From the NCBI GenBank assembly GCA_013423385.1, contig BLZA01000040.1, forward strand, positions 186,001 to 250,000: a stretch of 64,000 nt of DNA, given 5' to 3'. This stretch comes from Naganishia liquefaciens (lineage: Eukaryota; Basidiomycota; Tremellomycetes; Filobasidiales; Filobasidiaceae). Below are positions 9,804 to 22,500 of this stretch, in pieces (position 1 is the first letter of the stretch; the number at the start of each line of letters is the position of its first letter). Position numbers and translations under genes: made by a program. The notes below the pieces were generated by a model that made no database searches, was not told the DNA's origin, and was given only the letters and a program-made list of their open reading frames with translations.

Positions 9804-12055
9804 ATGGCGTCCTGGATAGGCTGGGGATCAAACGCAGTCAATGCTCAGCTCGAGGAGCTCGTCGGTCAGTTCAGCAGTCTCTTCCCGTCCCGGCCCCCCA
9901 CGCCCACGGCACTGACATCCCCTCGGCCCTGCCTCGCGCTCCCGCGCTCCCGCTCCATGCAGAAAAGGCATGTTCCCCGCTCAACCTCCCTTACCCAGAT
10001 TCCCAAGACATTGCCCTCGAACTCGAGATATGCGATCTTATTCGCAGCAAGACCGTGCCGGCCCGGACGGCCATGTTGGCGCTCAAATCGCGCATCACGA
10101 GCAAGAACCCGCGCGTGCAGATGAGTGCGCTCGGTCTGGCGGATCTGTGCGTCAAGAATGGCGGGGATCATTTTCTGGGCGAGGTGGCGGGCAGGGAATG
10201 GTGCGAGGCGTGCGTCGGTTTGATCAAGGCCGAGACGACAGTGCCTCAAGTGAGGGAAATGGCCATCAAGTTGTTCCAGTCGTGGGCGATCGCGTTTGAA
10301 TCCAAGCCCGAGCTCAAGTACTTGCCCGACATGTACCGTGAGCTCAAGAACCAAGGCATCAAGTTCCCACCGCCGCCGACAAACATCCCCTCGCACTTGC
10401 TGACGACCGCCACACCGCCCACATGGATCGACGCCGATGCGTGCATGCGCTGCCGAACGCCCTTTACGTTTACGAATCGAAAACACCACTGCCGCAACTG
10501 TGGCCTCGTCTTTGACCAGGCGTGCAGCAGCAAGACCATGCCGCTGCCCGACCTTGGGATCGTCCAAGAAGTCAGGGTATGCGAGAGCTGCTGGTCCAAG
10601 AGTCCCAAGGCGAAACTCGCCGGTAACCAAAACAGTCTTCTCAGCAAGAACGACCCCTCGACGCCGCCCGTTCCGACAAAACGCACACTTCGGACAGGCG
10701 GCGCAACGTACGATGCCGACCTGCAACGCGCGATCGCGCTCTCCCTCGCTGAATCCCAGAATGCCCGTGGGCCCGGATATGCCTCGGCGCCGTCCCAGCC
10801 CGGACGGATCCTCGAGGGAACGGATGAGGCGCCCGGCCGCGTAGACGATGAAGATGAAGAGCTCCGACTCGCCATTGAAGCGAGTCTCGAGGAAAGTCGT
10901 CGTGTTCGACCTTCCGCTCCACCAGCCACCACGACCGATGAATCTGCCACTGCCAACACATACCCGCACCATCCGACCGGGTACGCTGTCCATCCGGCGC
11001 GGGGGGCCGCCGAGGAACCGGAATACAAGCCTCTGCCGACGTATGATTTGTCTCCGCGCGAGGCTGAGACGATGCTCACGTTTGCGCAGACGGTCGACCA
11101 TGCCGTCGCGTTCGGGGACCCGGATTTCCGCAGGTTCCCGCATGTGCATGCGTTGTACGAGCAGGCCGGCGCTCTCGGTGGGAAATTGGTGAGGAATGTT
11201 GAGGAGAAGAATACAAAGCAGCGTGGGTCTTCCTCAACCAAGGCGGTCAATGCGTTTTTTTCGCGGCTGATGGACATCCTGCTTTTGAAGAAATGCTGTC
11301 GGAGATGCAGGAACAATTGATGAATGCGATAAGGAAATACGATACTCTTTTGACGGAACAGGACAACTATGCACGGCATCAAGCCGAGCTGCGTCGGCAG
11401 ACGGAACAGCAGTATCCCCCGGCGGGACAGTATGGGTACATGCCGCCGTATGGCTATCAGGCGCAAGCCCCGGTGGCGCCACGGGGACAGCCATACCCGC
11501 ACGCGTACCCGCAACAGCCGTCCGGTATGTGTCTCGTCGTTGGAGATCCTACGCATCGCTCACGGTCCTGTTGCAGGCCATGGCATGTATCCGTCAATGC
11601 CGGCAGGGCCATATCCCTCTGTGCCACAACAGCATGTTGATCCGGCAACGCAATACCACCAGCAGGGTTCAGCCCCGCCACTAAACTATGGTTCTTCACC
11701 GCCTGCGGAGCCCAACGCGTACACGCAGGAGCCATCACAGCCATTAACGACAAACCAGACATCCGCCGTCGCGCATGACATGGGACCCATCCACGCACAA
11801 TCACAACCGACCCCAAGCTCACCGCCACAAGCCTACGCCTCGCCATACCCTCCCCTTCCCCAAGAAACTGCGCCATACCCATCCCAGCCGTCTACGACAT
11901 CGGCATACCAGACGCTTCCACAGCACGAGACGGGCCCGCCGCCCTTTGCTGCGCCGTCGTTCCCGGCGTTCCCGGATGCACCGACGCAGATCGTGCAACC
12001 GCCCGTCGCGTCGTCGCCCGAGAAACCCAAAGAGGCCCTCCTCATCGAACTTTAA
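9804..12055 (+). CDS. VPS27: ESCRT-0 subunit Vps27 (VHS-FYVE-UIM)
   Basis: It recruits ubiquitinated cargo and ESCRT-I to endosomes for multivesicular-body sorting. Exons are 9804-9864, 9963-11222, 11291-11524 and 11577-12055; 677 residues (yeast 622). Seen in order: a VHS domain (about 15-155, with [20 protein letters not shown] and VKNGGDHF); an FYVE zinc finger (about 175-235) with the lipid-binding motif RKHHCRNCG and paired cysteines; two ubiquitin-interacting motifs ([13 protein letters not shown] and [13 protein letters not shown]); a PSAP tetrapeptide of the kind that binds Vps23/TSG101; a helical segment with [16 protein letters not shown], matching the Hse1-binding core; a long Pro/Gln-rich tail; and a terminal LLIEL resembling a clathrin box. 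The start MASWIGWG was chosen because VHS proteins begin just before that domain; an upstream in-frame ATG at 9717 is an alternative. Confidence 0.95.
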
Positions 12056-12334
12056 GCGTATGGTCTTTGTGCGCGTTGTTTTCGTTTGGCTTCTGAATAA
12101 CAAGTTGTATGAAGACCCGAGTCATGGTGACAGATTGTATGCCTGAATGATGCTCCTTTGCAAGTGTTTTCCTCGAGAGGAAATCTGTGTGGATGAGCGA
12201 TAGCGTGTCTCAACGTGGACATACGAATGTCATTCCAGCAGCACAAGACAGAGGAAGTCTATTTAGCCTGACCGGCCATGAGTATGCGGACTCTGCTCAA
12301 GTCAGGAGCGAACCTCGACGGGTGTCAGTCGCGG

Positions 12335-12725
12335 TCACTTTTTCGGGCTCCGGGCAAAGCACATGAAAGAGCGTGTGGCCTGGATCTGCTTTGCTAGTTC
12401 CTTGCCAGAGGCACCGCCATAGCATGCATGTTTGGTGTCGGCCATGCTGTTAGTCGGATCATCGTTCCTCGACGCTGACGGCTTACCGATCCGGATGTGG
12501 TAAAAACACCGTCAATCTGGCGTCGTCAACCAGTTCACAAGCCAAGTTGCATAGGCCTTGACGCTTCTGCTGATCGTCGGATGACCACTGGAACCCCTGA
12601 ATCCACGACAAGAGGCTGCAGCATGTATTGTCGATGTCATGAAGCGAACACATTTGGAATGAGAAATCTAGACGAATATGCTTATCTCGCTCGGTCCTGT
12701 CCTCCCAGCGGAATGGACATAACAT
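12335..12725 (-). CDS. Possible small cysteine-containing protein
   Basis: Not recognised. Two exons (12487-12725 and 12335-12446) join across a 40-nt intron with donor GTAAGC, branch-like CGACTAAC and acceptor ACAG, giving 116 residues. The protein has about eight cysteines (QMC, TCC, GLC, LAC, HAC, FMC) and a basic end (ARSPKK). There is no signal peptide or domain I can name. The clean intron and the intact frame across it are the main support. Upstream sequence to about 13170 on the same strand has further open pieces that might be additional 5' exons, but I could not join them. Confidence 0.4.
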
Positions 12726-15700
12726 GCTCAGACCTCGAGGGCTGCAGAAGAGCTAGCTAGAGGTTCTTCCAGTAGTCCCAAGCTTTTTGGAGACCTGCTC
12801 CGGAAGCGAAGAATCGGAGCCCACGCACCCTACAACATCTACCTGATGTCAGCATTCGAGGTTTCGGCAGTGTGAAGCGAGGGGACCATATTCCACGCTG
12901 TCTTTCCATCTGAACCCGGTATCGGGCTGGCAGCGTTTTTTCTCGTTCGACAGCTCTCGCAGTCCGAGCCCTGACATACGTATTGACTGTCTATTGCTAT
13001 CGGCGTAAATAGTGTATGTGTATGGTAGAGCTTTTTTTTGCGGAGGGGGGGGGGGACAGACGTCAGCTCGATGATCATTGGTGATGCAGAGAGGCATCGA
13101 GATCGGTTCCAGGCAGCGGTGCTCCACTTGCGAACTACCTGATGACTTTTCAGGAAATCGAAGTCCAAGTACGCTGGATAGCTGCTGGAATGCGAGGATG
13201 AAGGCGGATGAGACTCTTCGAGGCGCTCTGTTTCTGAGCTGTTCAGGCCTCTCAGAAAAGCACCTGGACCATTACCTGGACACGTATAATTACACGTATC
13301 TGGACTGATTACTGGTATTACGCGAAGAACAGCGCAAAAGAAGGCTGACGCGGGTAGCTACTTAGATGCCGTCGCGTTCACTTATACCACTCTCGCAAAG
13401 TCTCTCTCGTTTGCCTGCAGGACGAGCTACATCATATGGTGACATGTCAGTACAAATCACTCAGATTCCTTCAGGGAGGAGCAGTCGAAGAGGCAATCGC
13501 AGCAGCTTCCGGGCGGAATAGGTCTTCCAGTACGCTCAAAGTCTGCATCGAGATCGATAGCAAGAGCGGTTCCCTAACCCTCTTGCTCCAGGTTCCTGAG
13601 GGCAGATACTGTCGACCGCTTTGTCGACCGTTGACCGTTCTTGATACATCTCTTGATGTTTCATTCCGGGCTGCTAGCGAGCTATGTTGAACTTGGAATC
13701 AGAAACCGCAGCAGAAAGGTCGGGTGGAAAAGCTGTTGGAGCGTTGTGAGACCGCGTGGCCGACCCCTGATTTCTAGACTCCGCACGTCCCGTTTCATCT
13801 CCCGTGTGTCACGTGTACGGGATGACAACAATAATTCCGCCTGACTCGCCCACGTAATCATTTCCTGGGGAACCTCGATTGCTGCTTCTATCCACTTTCT
13901 GAGCCAAAGGCTAGCGTTATCAAAGCCTTTGCCGCGGCGTACAGGCTTCAAGGGGGCTTGTGTACTCTTAATGCTCTCCACTGTAATTAACGAGTAAAGG
14001 GGTCAGCAGCGGAAGCTTCCTCGTTGGTAGGTGACTCCGGTATGTCTGAGTGCATCCAGCTGAGCTCCCGCGAACTATTCCCGCTACTCCCCCCTACGTT
14101 GAAAGGTCCGTCCACAACCTCGTCTGCAGTAACAACAAGCTTCACAACAGGTATTCTCGTTATTCTCAAGCAGAACCAGCGCTTCAGACAAGCCCTACGA
14201 GCTGTGTCTACTGCTTAGCAGGCTGAGCAGGCTGTGTTTACTGATTTAAGTCGGCTTTTACGCTGTTGTCACCGACATGGCTACAGAAAATAATACTGGT
14301 ATACCAGCGAAATATCTACTCTCGTAATCCTCAGCTACCCAGAACCGATATCACGCGTTTCACCATGTCACGGTCATTGGGTCTCATCAGCTGTTTCATT
14401 CTTGTTTCATGGGTCGAGTCGTCAGCGACACAGCTAGCGACACCTGGAGTCGGTCCTGGAGCTTAACGAAAGTGTACAGCTGCCCGTTCAGAATCCTAAC
14501 TATTTGAAAGGCCGATGTTAGCAGCCGATGCTTGGTTTGGCTGATCGTTTGGCTGTGTGTTTGTTTGACTTGGTACTTCATCGAATCGCCTTTACGAATT
14601 CCTTTACGTTCCTTTACGACAGCTCGCCGCGAGCTAGACATACGTCTGCTGACAACTAATCAGCAATTTGATCTTCGCTAACCTGATCGAGCTTCTGATC
14701 ATTATTTCAAAGAAAGCTCCTGATCAGCTTCCTCATCCCTGAGAACTCCCTGACACTACCCTAATACTTGAGAAAAATTTTTGTAAGAGAGCTATCGGTT
14801 GCGGCTGGTCCGGAGCGAGGTGTGAAGGGAACTGTGACGGAATATGAGAGCTGATTTGGGCAGGGTTCTGACATTGTGACGACGACATGCTTGCGTGGTC
14901 CTTTGAGCTGTGCTCTCCCTTCCCTTTCCATTGATATTTCCTTGACCGTTCCTCGGGCCACATGAGCAAGCATGGAGTGCCGTTTCGTTGACCAGCAGAC
15001 GCGACAGTCGAGCTGTCAAGGAACTCGTTGGAGGCTTTCGTAACGCAGGCCATGATGAATCCTACATATCTGCAAAGCTCGGTTAGTATCGCCAAAGAGC
15101 TCGCCGAAAGCTATCTACCAGCCATCAGAAGCTTTATCGGCCGTATTGTGGAATTCCGCAACAGCTTTTGGGGTCGGCAATGGTGGAGTATGAGAGCTAG
15201 CATGAATCAGCGAGCTGATGACCGCCGAGCGATTTGGTATTTGGTACAGCTGTTAACGGCAGCAAGCTTAGCAGCAGTAGTAATTGCAGCTTTATGAGCA
15301 GATTTGTTGATATTGTTGAACATTCAGCTTTCTTGAGCTAGCTGTATATTCCGATAGCGTCTAGACGCTGGCACCGAAAGCTGGGCCGAAGAGCTGATGG
15401 AAAACTCGGCCGGCTGGAATCAAATCTGCTGGCTTTGAAACAGTACACAAGTTTGAGGTTTCTAAATATGTCTGTACATCTCATGTTGTAAGCACAATGA
15501 GGCTCCATCAGCCGTGCCAGCGTAAGCTACCATGATGAACCGCCTCACATTACAGCTCTATCGAACAAGGCAAGTTACGAGGCTTTTGCAGGCATACTAT
15601 CAGAGCTACTATCAGCGTGCAAGCGTCACGTCAAGAGTGAAAGCTAGAACATGAAATGCTGTAACCTGAAGAGGAACGCCTGTGGAACGCCTAACGGAAT

Positions 15701-16963
15701 GCCCAAATGAAGGATTTAAGAATTCACCTTACCCATTTGCGGCTGTAAACTGCGAGATCTCGCTCCAGCGTTTCGATGGTTAAGGAGGGCTAGGTGGAAG
15801 AGCTTGAAGGACGCATCATCGCGATTACAGTAATTTATGAAATTTCGTCAGACGGCTTTACCCCGGAGTCTAACGGCTGGGGCTGACTTCTTGAGTCATG
15901 CAGGGTTCACGACTCAAGCGATCTCGTCAGCGGGATTATGCTGTCGCTTTAGGCGGATGCACAATTGGACAGACTGATACACATCGCCTCGGAAGAACGC
16001 AGTTAGCTGCGAGATCGGTTACGCAGAAATGTTTCTAAAGCCAAGTTCCAACACTTAGATTCGAATCGGGCCCTCTTTCAGGATGGACGTGCAAGGTATG
16101 CCATTCATCGGCGGTGTGTTCGCTGGTGGCTCTGCGCGGCAGGATCAGCGCATAATCAGAAGAAGTTCTTCATAAAAACAAAAACGACAACATCGACGCG
16201 ACGACAGATCTCGATACAACATCGACGACGATCAAAAGGCCTGCCAAGCGGCTTATCCCCTATCCCCTATACCCTAGTTGCGACTCGCCTTGCGACGGCG
16301 CTCATACCAACGCACGCACTGCAGGTTCGCATACCGCCCGGCTGATCTCGCAACAAAGGCCGCCTGGAACTTCTATACGCACCGCGTTTCCATCAAGCGA
16401 TCCGGTTAGGACGATCACAGCCCTTCGGAATCTGAAACCTCATAAAAGGGCAAGACCGCTGCCGTGGAAGTCCAGGAACGATCACAGCCGAAAGGCATAC
16501 GGTTCTGCTGCAAATCCTCGTCTTATCGAGACTCGGTCTTGTACGTCCTTCCTTCGCTCCTCACATGCCAACACTTCTCATGTCATCCATGCTGCCCCTC
16601 TTTTCCTAGTCCGACTCCGGCCCTCTCGTCACACACCGTTGTCGACCGGTGAAGCATTGATCGAGCTGTGCTGATCGCGATTGGCGTTGTGCCCTTCTCC
16701 TTTCTTCGACGACGCCAAGGTCAAGGGGGTGATCGGAGCGAACAAGCGAAAGGGACCAAACATTTTCGAGATTCTAGGCACTGCGAGCATTGGATCTGCG
16801 GACAGTCGGTTGAATCCTTCGGCAATCTTCCACATATATTTTCGGTTTCGGTTCGCTCTTTTGCCGACGTGTCAGCTTCAGTACGACTCGCAACAAAGTC
16901 ATTACAACGGAGAGGAGAGCTGTGTGCGAGCAATTCATCATCCTGCTCCATCTGTCTTCTGTA
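12726..16963. other. Gene-poor region of 4.2 kb with AGCT-rich stretch
   Basis: No gene could be supported. Short frames at 12839-13168 (-), 14733-15095 (-) and 15028-15297 (+) show no domain; the last ends in a hydrophobic segment but lacks an ATG at the start of its frame. The tetramer AGCT is strikingly common from about 13.9 to 15.6 kb, as in the region at 59.2-61.3 kb, which suggests decayed repeats. A T8 plus G11 tract lies at 13032-13055. The last several hundred bases are CT- and CGAC-rich and probably form the promoter and long leader of the cyclin gene at 16964. No rRNA or complete tRNA was seen. Confidence 0.5.
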
Positions 16964-18588
16964 ATGATGGCCTACACTATTCCCCTACCAGCCTATATCT
17001 GTCAAAAGGGCATACGGAACGTCGTTCCCGGCCAGACGTCGCGACTACTTCCCAGCATCGAGTCTATCTTCGAACCTGTACACTCCATCTACTCGTCGCC
17101 TGCGTCGGTCCTCCTCACGCCTGTCGAAATCGGACAACCCGATCATCTGGCTGGAATGCACCAAGCACCAGTGGATACTCGGCCAGTGTCGGAATACATC
17201 CCTAGATGGCAAACACCAATAACCATGTTGACTTTGCCTCTCCCCGCTGCCGAATATTTCGGTAAGTGATCGCTTGACATGTCCGTTCCACGTAACATTG
17301 ATGGGTATTGATCGGCACAGTGCATGTCGCTTGGGGTATCATCAATGGGAAGACGGAATTGAGCTCTCAGATCGCTCTGAACTTCTCGACGCACCCTCCG
17401 ACACCACCGCCGCAATCACCGGTCCTGCAACCTGAACCGGCGTTCCGAGATTACATTCATCGGCTGATCGATACGACCGCGGTGTCTCAATCGGTCGTGC
17501 TCATCGCGCTACTATACCTTCACAGAGCGCGGGCAGTCCTGCAGCGTCAGCTGGTCATCGGGGACGTCATCGACAAACGTCAAGGTTATAGCATGTGTGC
17601 GGCAAGTCTGATGTTGGGGAACAAGTACCTGGACGACAACACATATACCAGCAGGACATGGGCGACGCTATCGGGCTATTCCTTGTGGGAAATCAATGAC
17701 TGTGAAAAGAGACTTTTGCACGCCCTCGACTTCCAATTGAACATCGCCTTGCCTGAATACAATGATTGGTGGCGCTTCCTTACACTGTATACACCGTCCC
17801 CAGTGGCAGCTTGCGAAGGAGTCAAGGCGGACCTGGCTGCACTATCTCGACCGCTGACAGCAGAAATTCGCGCCCCTCTCATGCCTGTCTCACAGCGACG
17901 GATTTCTCGCCTCGATACTTCAAGACCGTCCAGTCGAAAGCGGTCCTACGTGGACCCTGAGGTTGCAAATGTTCACAAGAAGATTATGCTTACTGCATAC
18001 CAGCGGCCCTCAACCACGCAGCAACCGGTGAACTATCAAGATCCTCCCGCCACAATCAGACATATGCCAGCCTTCGCACTTTCTAAAACCCAGCTGTATC
18101 CTTGTGCGGTAGAGAACAGCCATGGCTTCCAGGTACGTGAGCAGCAAAGGATCACCATCCCCACATCACTAACAATGCTGTCTATTTAGGACATTCCGCT
18201 TGGATACTACAAACTTGCCGCTTCGCCGATCGATCCTCGCGCTCAGGAACACTTTCGCAAATTCCAACTTGTCGAAGCTCCGTTACAGCATCAGCCAATG
18301 CTGCCAGCAGTTCCTCCGCCTCGAACGCGATTGGCGTCAATTGATTACCCGGTCTTCACTGATGCCTGGCATTCGGCTACACTCCCGTCTTCCACCTTCA
18401 TCCAATGCGTTCAGCCTTACGTCAGCACGACGACGCAGTGGGATGGGTGTGAGCAGGGGCAGTACACGACGTACGGCGACAGTCACTTCTTGCCAACTCA
18501 AAAAGTATTACTGGACGAGCAGGACTTGGCTACTCATCAGCTGTCAATCTATCAGCGATCCAGCATCGATTTCGGGCACTTCAAGTAG
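16964..18588 (+). CDS. Pho80/Pcl-type cyclin
   Basis: Pcl cyclins activate Pho85-type CDKs in nutrient, polarity and cell-cycle signalling. Exons are 16964-17261, 17321-18132 and 18190-18588; 502 residues. The cyclin domain (about residues 140-260) carries SQSVVLIALLYLHRAR, CAASLMLGNKYLDDNTYTS and WEINDCEKRLLHALDFQLNI, the pattern of the PF08613 cyclin family (NKYLDD, a conserved Trp-Ala-x-Leu-Ser-Gly segment, and a Leu-Asp-Phe motif). The N-terminal 100 residues and C-terminal 240 residues are Pro/Ser/Gln-rich and probably disordered. Two adjacent ATG codons (16964, 16967) start the frame, which is open upstream to 16922 without another ATG. Which Pcl subgroup it belongs to cannot be told from sequence alone. 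Confidence 0.88.
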
Positions 18589-19523
18589 GATGTTGCGTCC
18601 CGCGCCTATGGCCTCGAAGTCACCAGAACAATAAACAGCGGATGAGGGAGTACCGTCAACATGCTATGATGACGAAAGCGTCATGAAAAGACCGACATCC
18701 GGTTCAACACACACGAAACGCCAGCTGCCTGACAACACTCGACGTTGTATCATTTCATTCACGACATCTCGAAATACACGACCGTTAACGATAGCAAGAT
18801 AGAGATCCAGTCAAACAAAGCGTCTTTGACCTTTTACTGTAGCCATATAAATGCAAAAGTTGTATCGATACGACGTTGGGTAAATGACATGATTAATGAT
18901 CTGCCAAAGCTCTGCTGTTGCTTGCGAATACGACTCTCACTCGCTCCGCTCCACGGAATTCAGTGTTTGCACGATGCTTGAGGGGACCTCGGGGCATCAG
19001 GCGTGATTCGCCAGAGCAAGCAGCAATGCTGAGCAGATATTTCGCCTCGATGGAGTCTGCAGTCCAGAAAGCACGAGCGAGGTCTGGCCTCCGCGTCCTC
19101 TGAGAAGTCGGCCCGAGTGATTGGGGCAACACGTCAACAAGCACCCGGGGCAGGCTCGATCATCAACAGGCGGCGCGGATGCATATGAGGTGGACGGATG
19201 CGAATATCGGGTCAGCTGCCAGGCTGCCACTCGCTGCACGGGCGAGGGCGAGGGGGCTTCCGGTTTGGGTGTGCCGTGCATGGTGATACGTGCTTGACAA
19301 GGGGACGGGCCGTCCAGGAGTCAAATTGCAGAGCCCTCGAGGATAGACGATAGAGAACTTTTGGGCTGTATCGGGGTAATCAAGTGAACACGCCAGCCCG
19401 CCGAGGTTACAAAAGCAACAGTCCTCTGCGCATAGATCGCAACACCATCGACAAATCAGCAGGCATTACTGTCAACATTGGGACATACAGCAGCATTTTC
19501 ATACACCTCGATCCGACGTCGCA
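18589..19523. other. Intergenic, no gene seen
   Basis: Nothing on either strand here exceeds about 95 codons, and none of it has a recognisable domain. It should hold the 3' end of the Pcl cyclin gene and the promoter of the PSP1-domain gene. The first half is AT-richer than its surroundings. Confidence 0.5.
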
Positions 19524-22500
19524 ATGCAGGGGAACGGTCTCCCTGGCTTGACGGGACGGCCGCATGCGCATCGGGCAATGTCATCTTCGGCTGCCTTCTC
19601 GCCATACACGTCGTCCATTCGTCGCCAGAACTACGAGAACTCAGCCGGAATCGGTGGCTCCGCCGTCTTAGAGGAAGGTGGCTACAATGCAATGGGCTCG
19701 GCCATGCTCGATGGACAAGTGGTCTCTCCTCCGGACTTTGGATCCACACGCACCGACGGATTCGAGCACTCATCTCAGGATCGGGCGCGGGAGATAGCAA
19801 GAGGAAGGTTGAATAGGACGCAAACGCTGACGGGGAGCGCCTCGTTCGAGCTTCCAGCTCCAGGAGAGTCCTCTCCGGCCGGCAACCGAATTCGTAGCCG
19901 TTTCGAGTCGTTCAACGCTGATGGTTCGAGTGCGAACAAGGCGTCGCCATTTGCCGGGAACGGGCTCGGGTTCGGCGGTACGCTTGCAAGCTCGACAGGA
20001 CGTGGATCTTTCGGCCTCGTAGGCAGCGGCAATGCCACCGGATCGACCCTTGGGACGACGGCATACAATAGCGTCGGTGTCGGTTACCCTGGTTCCGGAC
20101 GAGATCGCGAGATCGAAAGACCATATGACGGCGCTCCGACGGGCTTTTCCGGAGGATTTCTGAATGTTCCGTTGCCCGGAACAAGTACAAGAAGTAACAG
20201 CTTTAGTGGAGGAGAATATAGGAGCCCAAGGGTGAGTCTGACACACGGTTCATGCTTGCCGAATATCGCTTGGAGCCGACCTGACCTGTCTTGTAGGCTA
20301 TGATCTCTGTAATGCCTTCGGTGCCTTCATCGGCGGCACTTGATCAATACACCGACACAACCCGCCAGTTTGCTAGCAATCTAGCCGGACTCCGACAAGG
20401 CTCTTATCGCGAGAACTACAATGCGGCGCAGTTTGCGGATACGTTTTCGGATACCAGTTCTCCACCCTCGTCGCCGAGAATGGGTTCAAGGGCTCTGCGG
20501 GACGCCAGTGTTCCAGCTCCTTCGAATAGGGCTCCGGCTAGACCTCATTCGCCGCCGCGTGCATCAGTTTATGTTTCCCGAAGCCGATCCCAGAGTATCG
20601 CCATCAGTGGCCTTAGACCTACCCTCGGGAGCGGCTTGATCCCTATGCCGATGTCGACCATTCAGACAACGCAGGATACTTCGAGCAACCTATCCAGCGC
20701 TAAAGCCGGTCAGGTCGTGCGGCAAGATCCATCTAGTCCCTGGGGTGCTCCAAACTCTCCCTTTGGGACGGATGCGTTCGGAGCTGCAAACCCTGACAAT
20801 GGACGAGATTTGCAAGGCGAAGGCGCTGTAGTCGTCGGTGGGTCCGATGCCTGGAGCAGACAGAGACAGGCGGATCGCGAGCGAGACCGTCATGCTCATG
20901 CAGACCTGGCAAACTCTGTTCAAGCTGCACTGGGTGGTCTACATAACGAACAGTCGCGGGATCAACACTTAGCGACAGGAGTAAACGAAGGGAACTACCC
21001 CCCTAGACAAGACAGCGGGAACGGCACTGATGCGAATGGACCCAACAATGGTGCCACAATTCGTTCTGGAGCGTCTTCTCGGAGGCACAGTGTTTCTGTC
21101 GTTGGAGGTCCGGCTGCTCGCAACCGAGGCTTCGGCCTCGCTGGATTTGGATTCTCCGATTCGAGAAATGATGTCAACACCGTGCGCCGGCATGGGCCCG
21201 TCCATCAAGCGGAAAGAGAAGGCATCTACCCGCAACCGTTCGGTGGCCTTAATGGGCGTTTCCGTGCGGGTGATGAATCGCAAGCGACCGTCATGGGCTC
21301 CCGAAGCATCGGTGGATTTACGGATGAGGACCTGCTCGCAGCCGGTTTCAATAATCGTATGAACCTGGAAGGTACAGTTAATCAAGTTCCCATCAATGCT
21401 ACCCCCAACGGTGCCATACCTATCGGTCGTGCGGTGTCAGGTGCGATGCCTCCATTCGCGCAGGATGGCCGACTGGCAGATATGAGCAAGATGCGGGAAC
21501 GCTCCAGCAGCCCCAGTTATAAGTATAGCAACATTCAGGGCGCTCCGGGCAGCTCTGCCAGTCATGAGATCGCTCGTCTGACGCCATCTCAGGCTAGCGC
21601 GTCTCCTCAGTATAACTACATCGAGAATTATGCTTCTGGGCTATCTGCAGGACAGCCAACAGGCGTTCCAAAGGCCTGGCCTGGGGCAGCGGACAGGTTT
21701 AGACAAGGCCTTTCTGTCCGTTCTCCGGCATCGGAACTGCCACCCTCGAACATGAACGCACAAGCAAACACCACCAAGGAATCGTTCAATCCACCTTCCT
21801 TCGGTCTTGGTAGTCAGGCGCCAGGTCATCCGTTCGGCAACAACGCTTTCGGCAATGGCAATTCCACGGGACCGATCGCCATCGGATCTCAAAATCCGCC
21901 CGATTCGATGTATGGCGGCGGATACAGCTTCAATAACGCAGCTCAACCCGGATCTTCGTTTGCTCCGCAGCGTGCTTCCGGCTCTTCGATGATGTCCAGT
22001 GTCGGATTCCAGGCAGCAGGACCCCCGCCGGGTAGCTTGGGACTCGGCATCCCACGAACGCACGGACAAGGCCACTTCGTTCCCATGGCGGACGGACAAT
22101 CAATGACTGGCGGCCATCTGCCACAACGCTTCAATGGGTTCCCAGACGTCAAGAGCATACAAAGCGCTCCACGACAGCCCCAGGTCGTTCAAAACGGTAG
22201 CCCTATGGGTTACGCAGTCCCTCGCACCGATTCTCATTTTATGACCGCCAATGCGCAACTTCAGCACTCCGCCGGGGGGTCGGCCGCGAACACTAGTGCC
22301 GACCTTCTCGGGAGAGGCATCCCGCTTACCAGTATCGAAGCCGGTACAAAACTCTATATCGTCGAGTTCACTGCAAAACGAACCGATGTCTTCTACGCTG
22401 ATGAACCTGGTCAGGAGTTCCATGAAGGCGAGGTGGTCATTGTGGAGGCTGATAGGGGAAAGGATCTTGGCACAGTCGTCAACGATACCGTTACTCTTGA

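Noticed and set aside
9363-10124. Plus-strand frame of about 250 codons over the VPS27 start
   Set aside because: It is Arg/Ser-rich without a domain and runs in a different frame from the VHS domain, crossing the VPS27 first intron.
12839-13168. Minus-strand frame that might be a 5' exon of the small gene at 12335
   Set aside because: Three frames are partly open here and no donor-acceptor pair links them in phase to 12725.
15028-15297. Small membrane-protein-like frame
   Set aside because: The frame begins at a TTG, has no supported start or introns, and lies in AGCT-rich repeat-like sequence.
16040-16080. Possible tRNA 3' end (GATTCGAATC)
   Set aside because: No cloverleaf arms upstream and no acceptor pairing.
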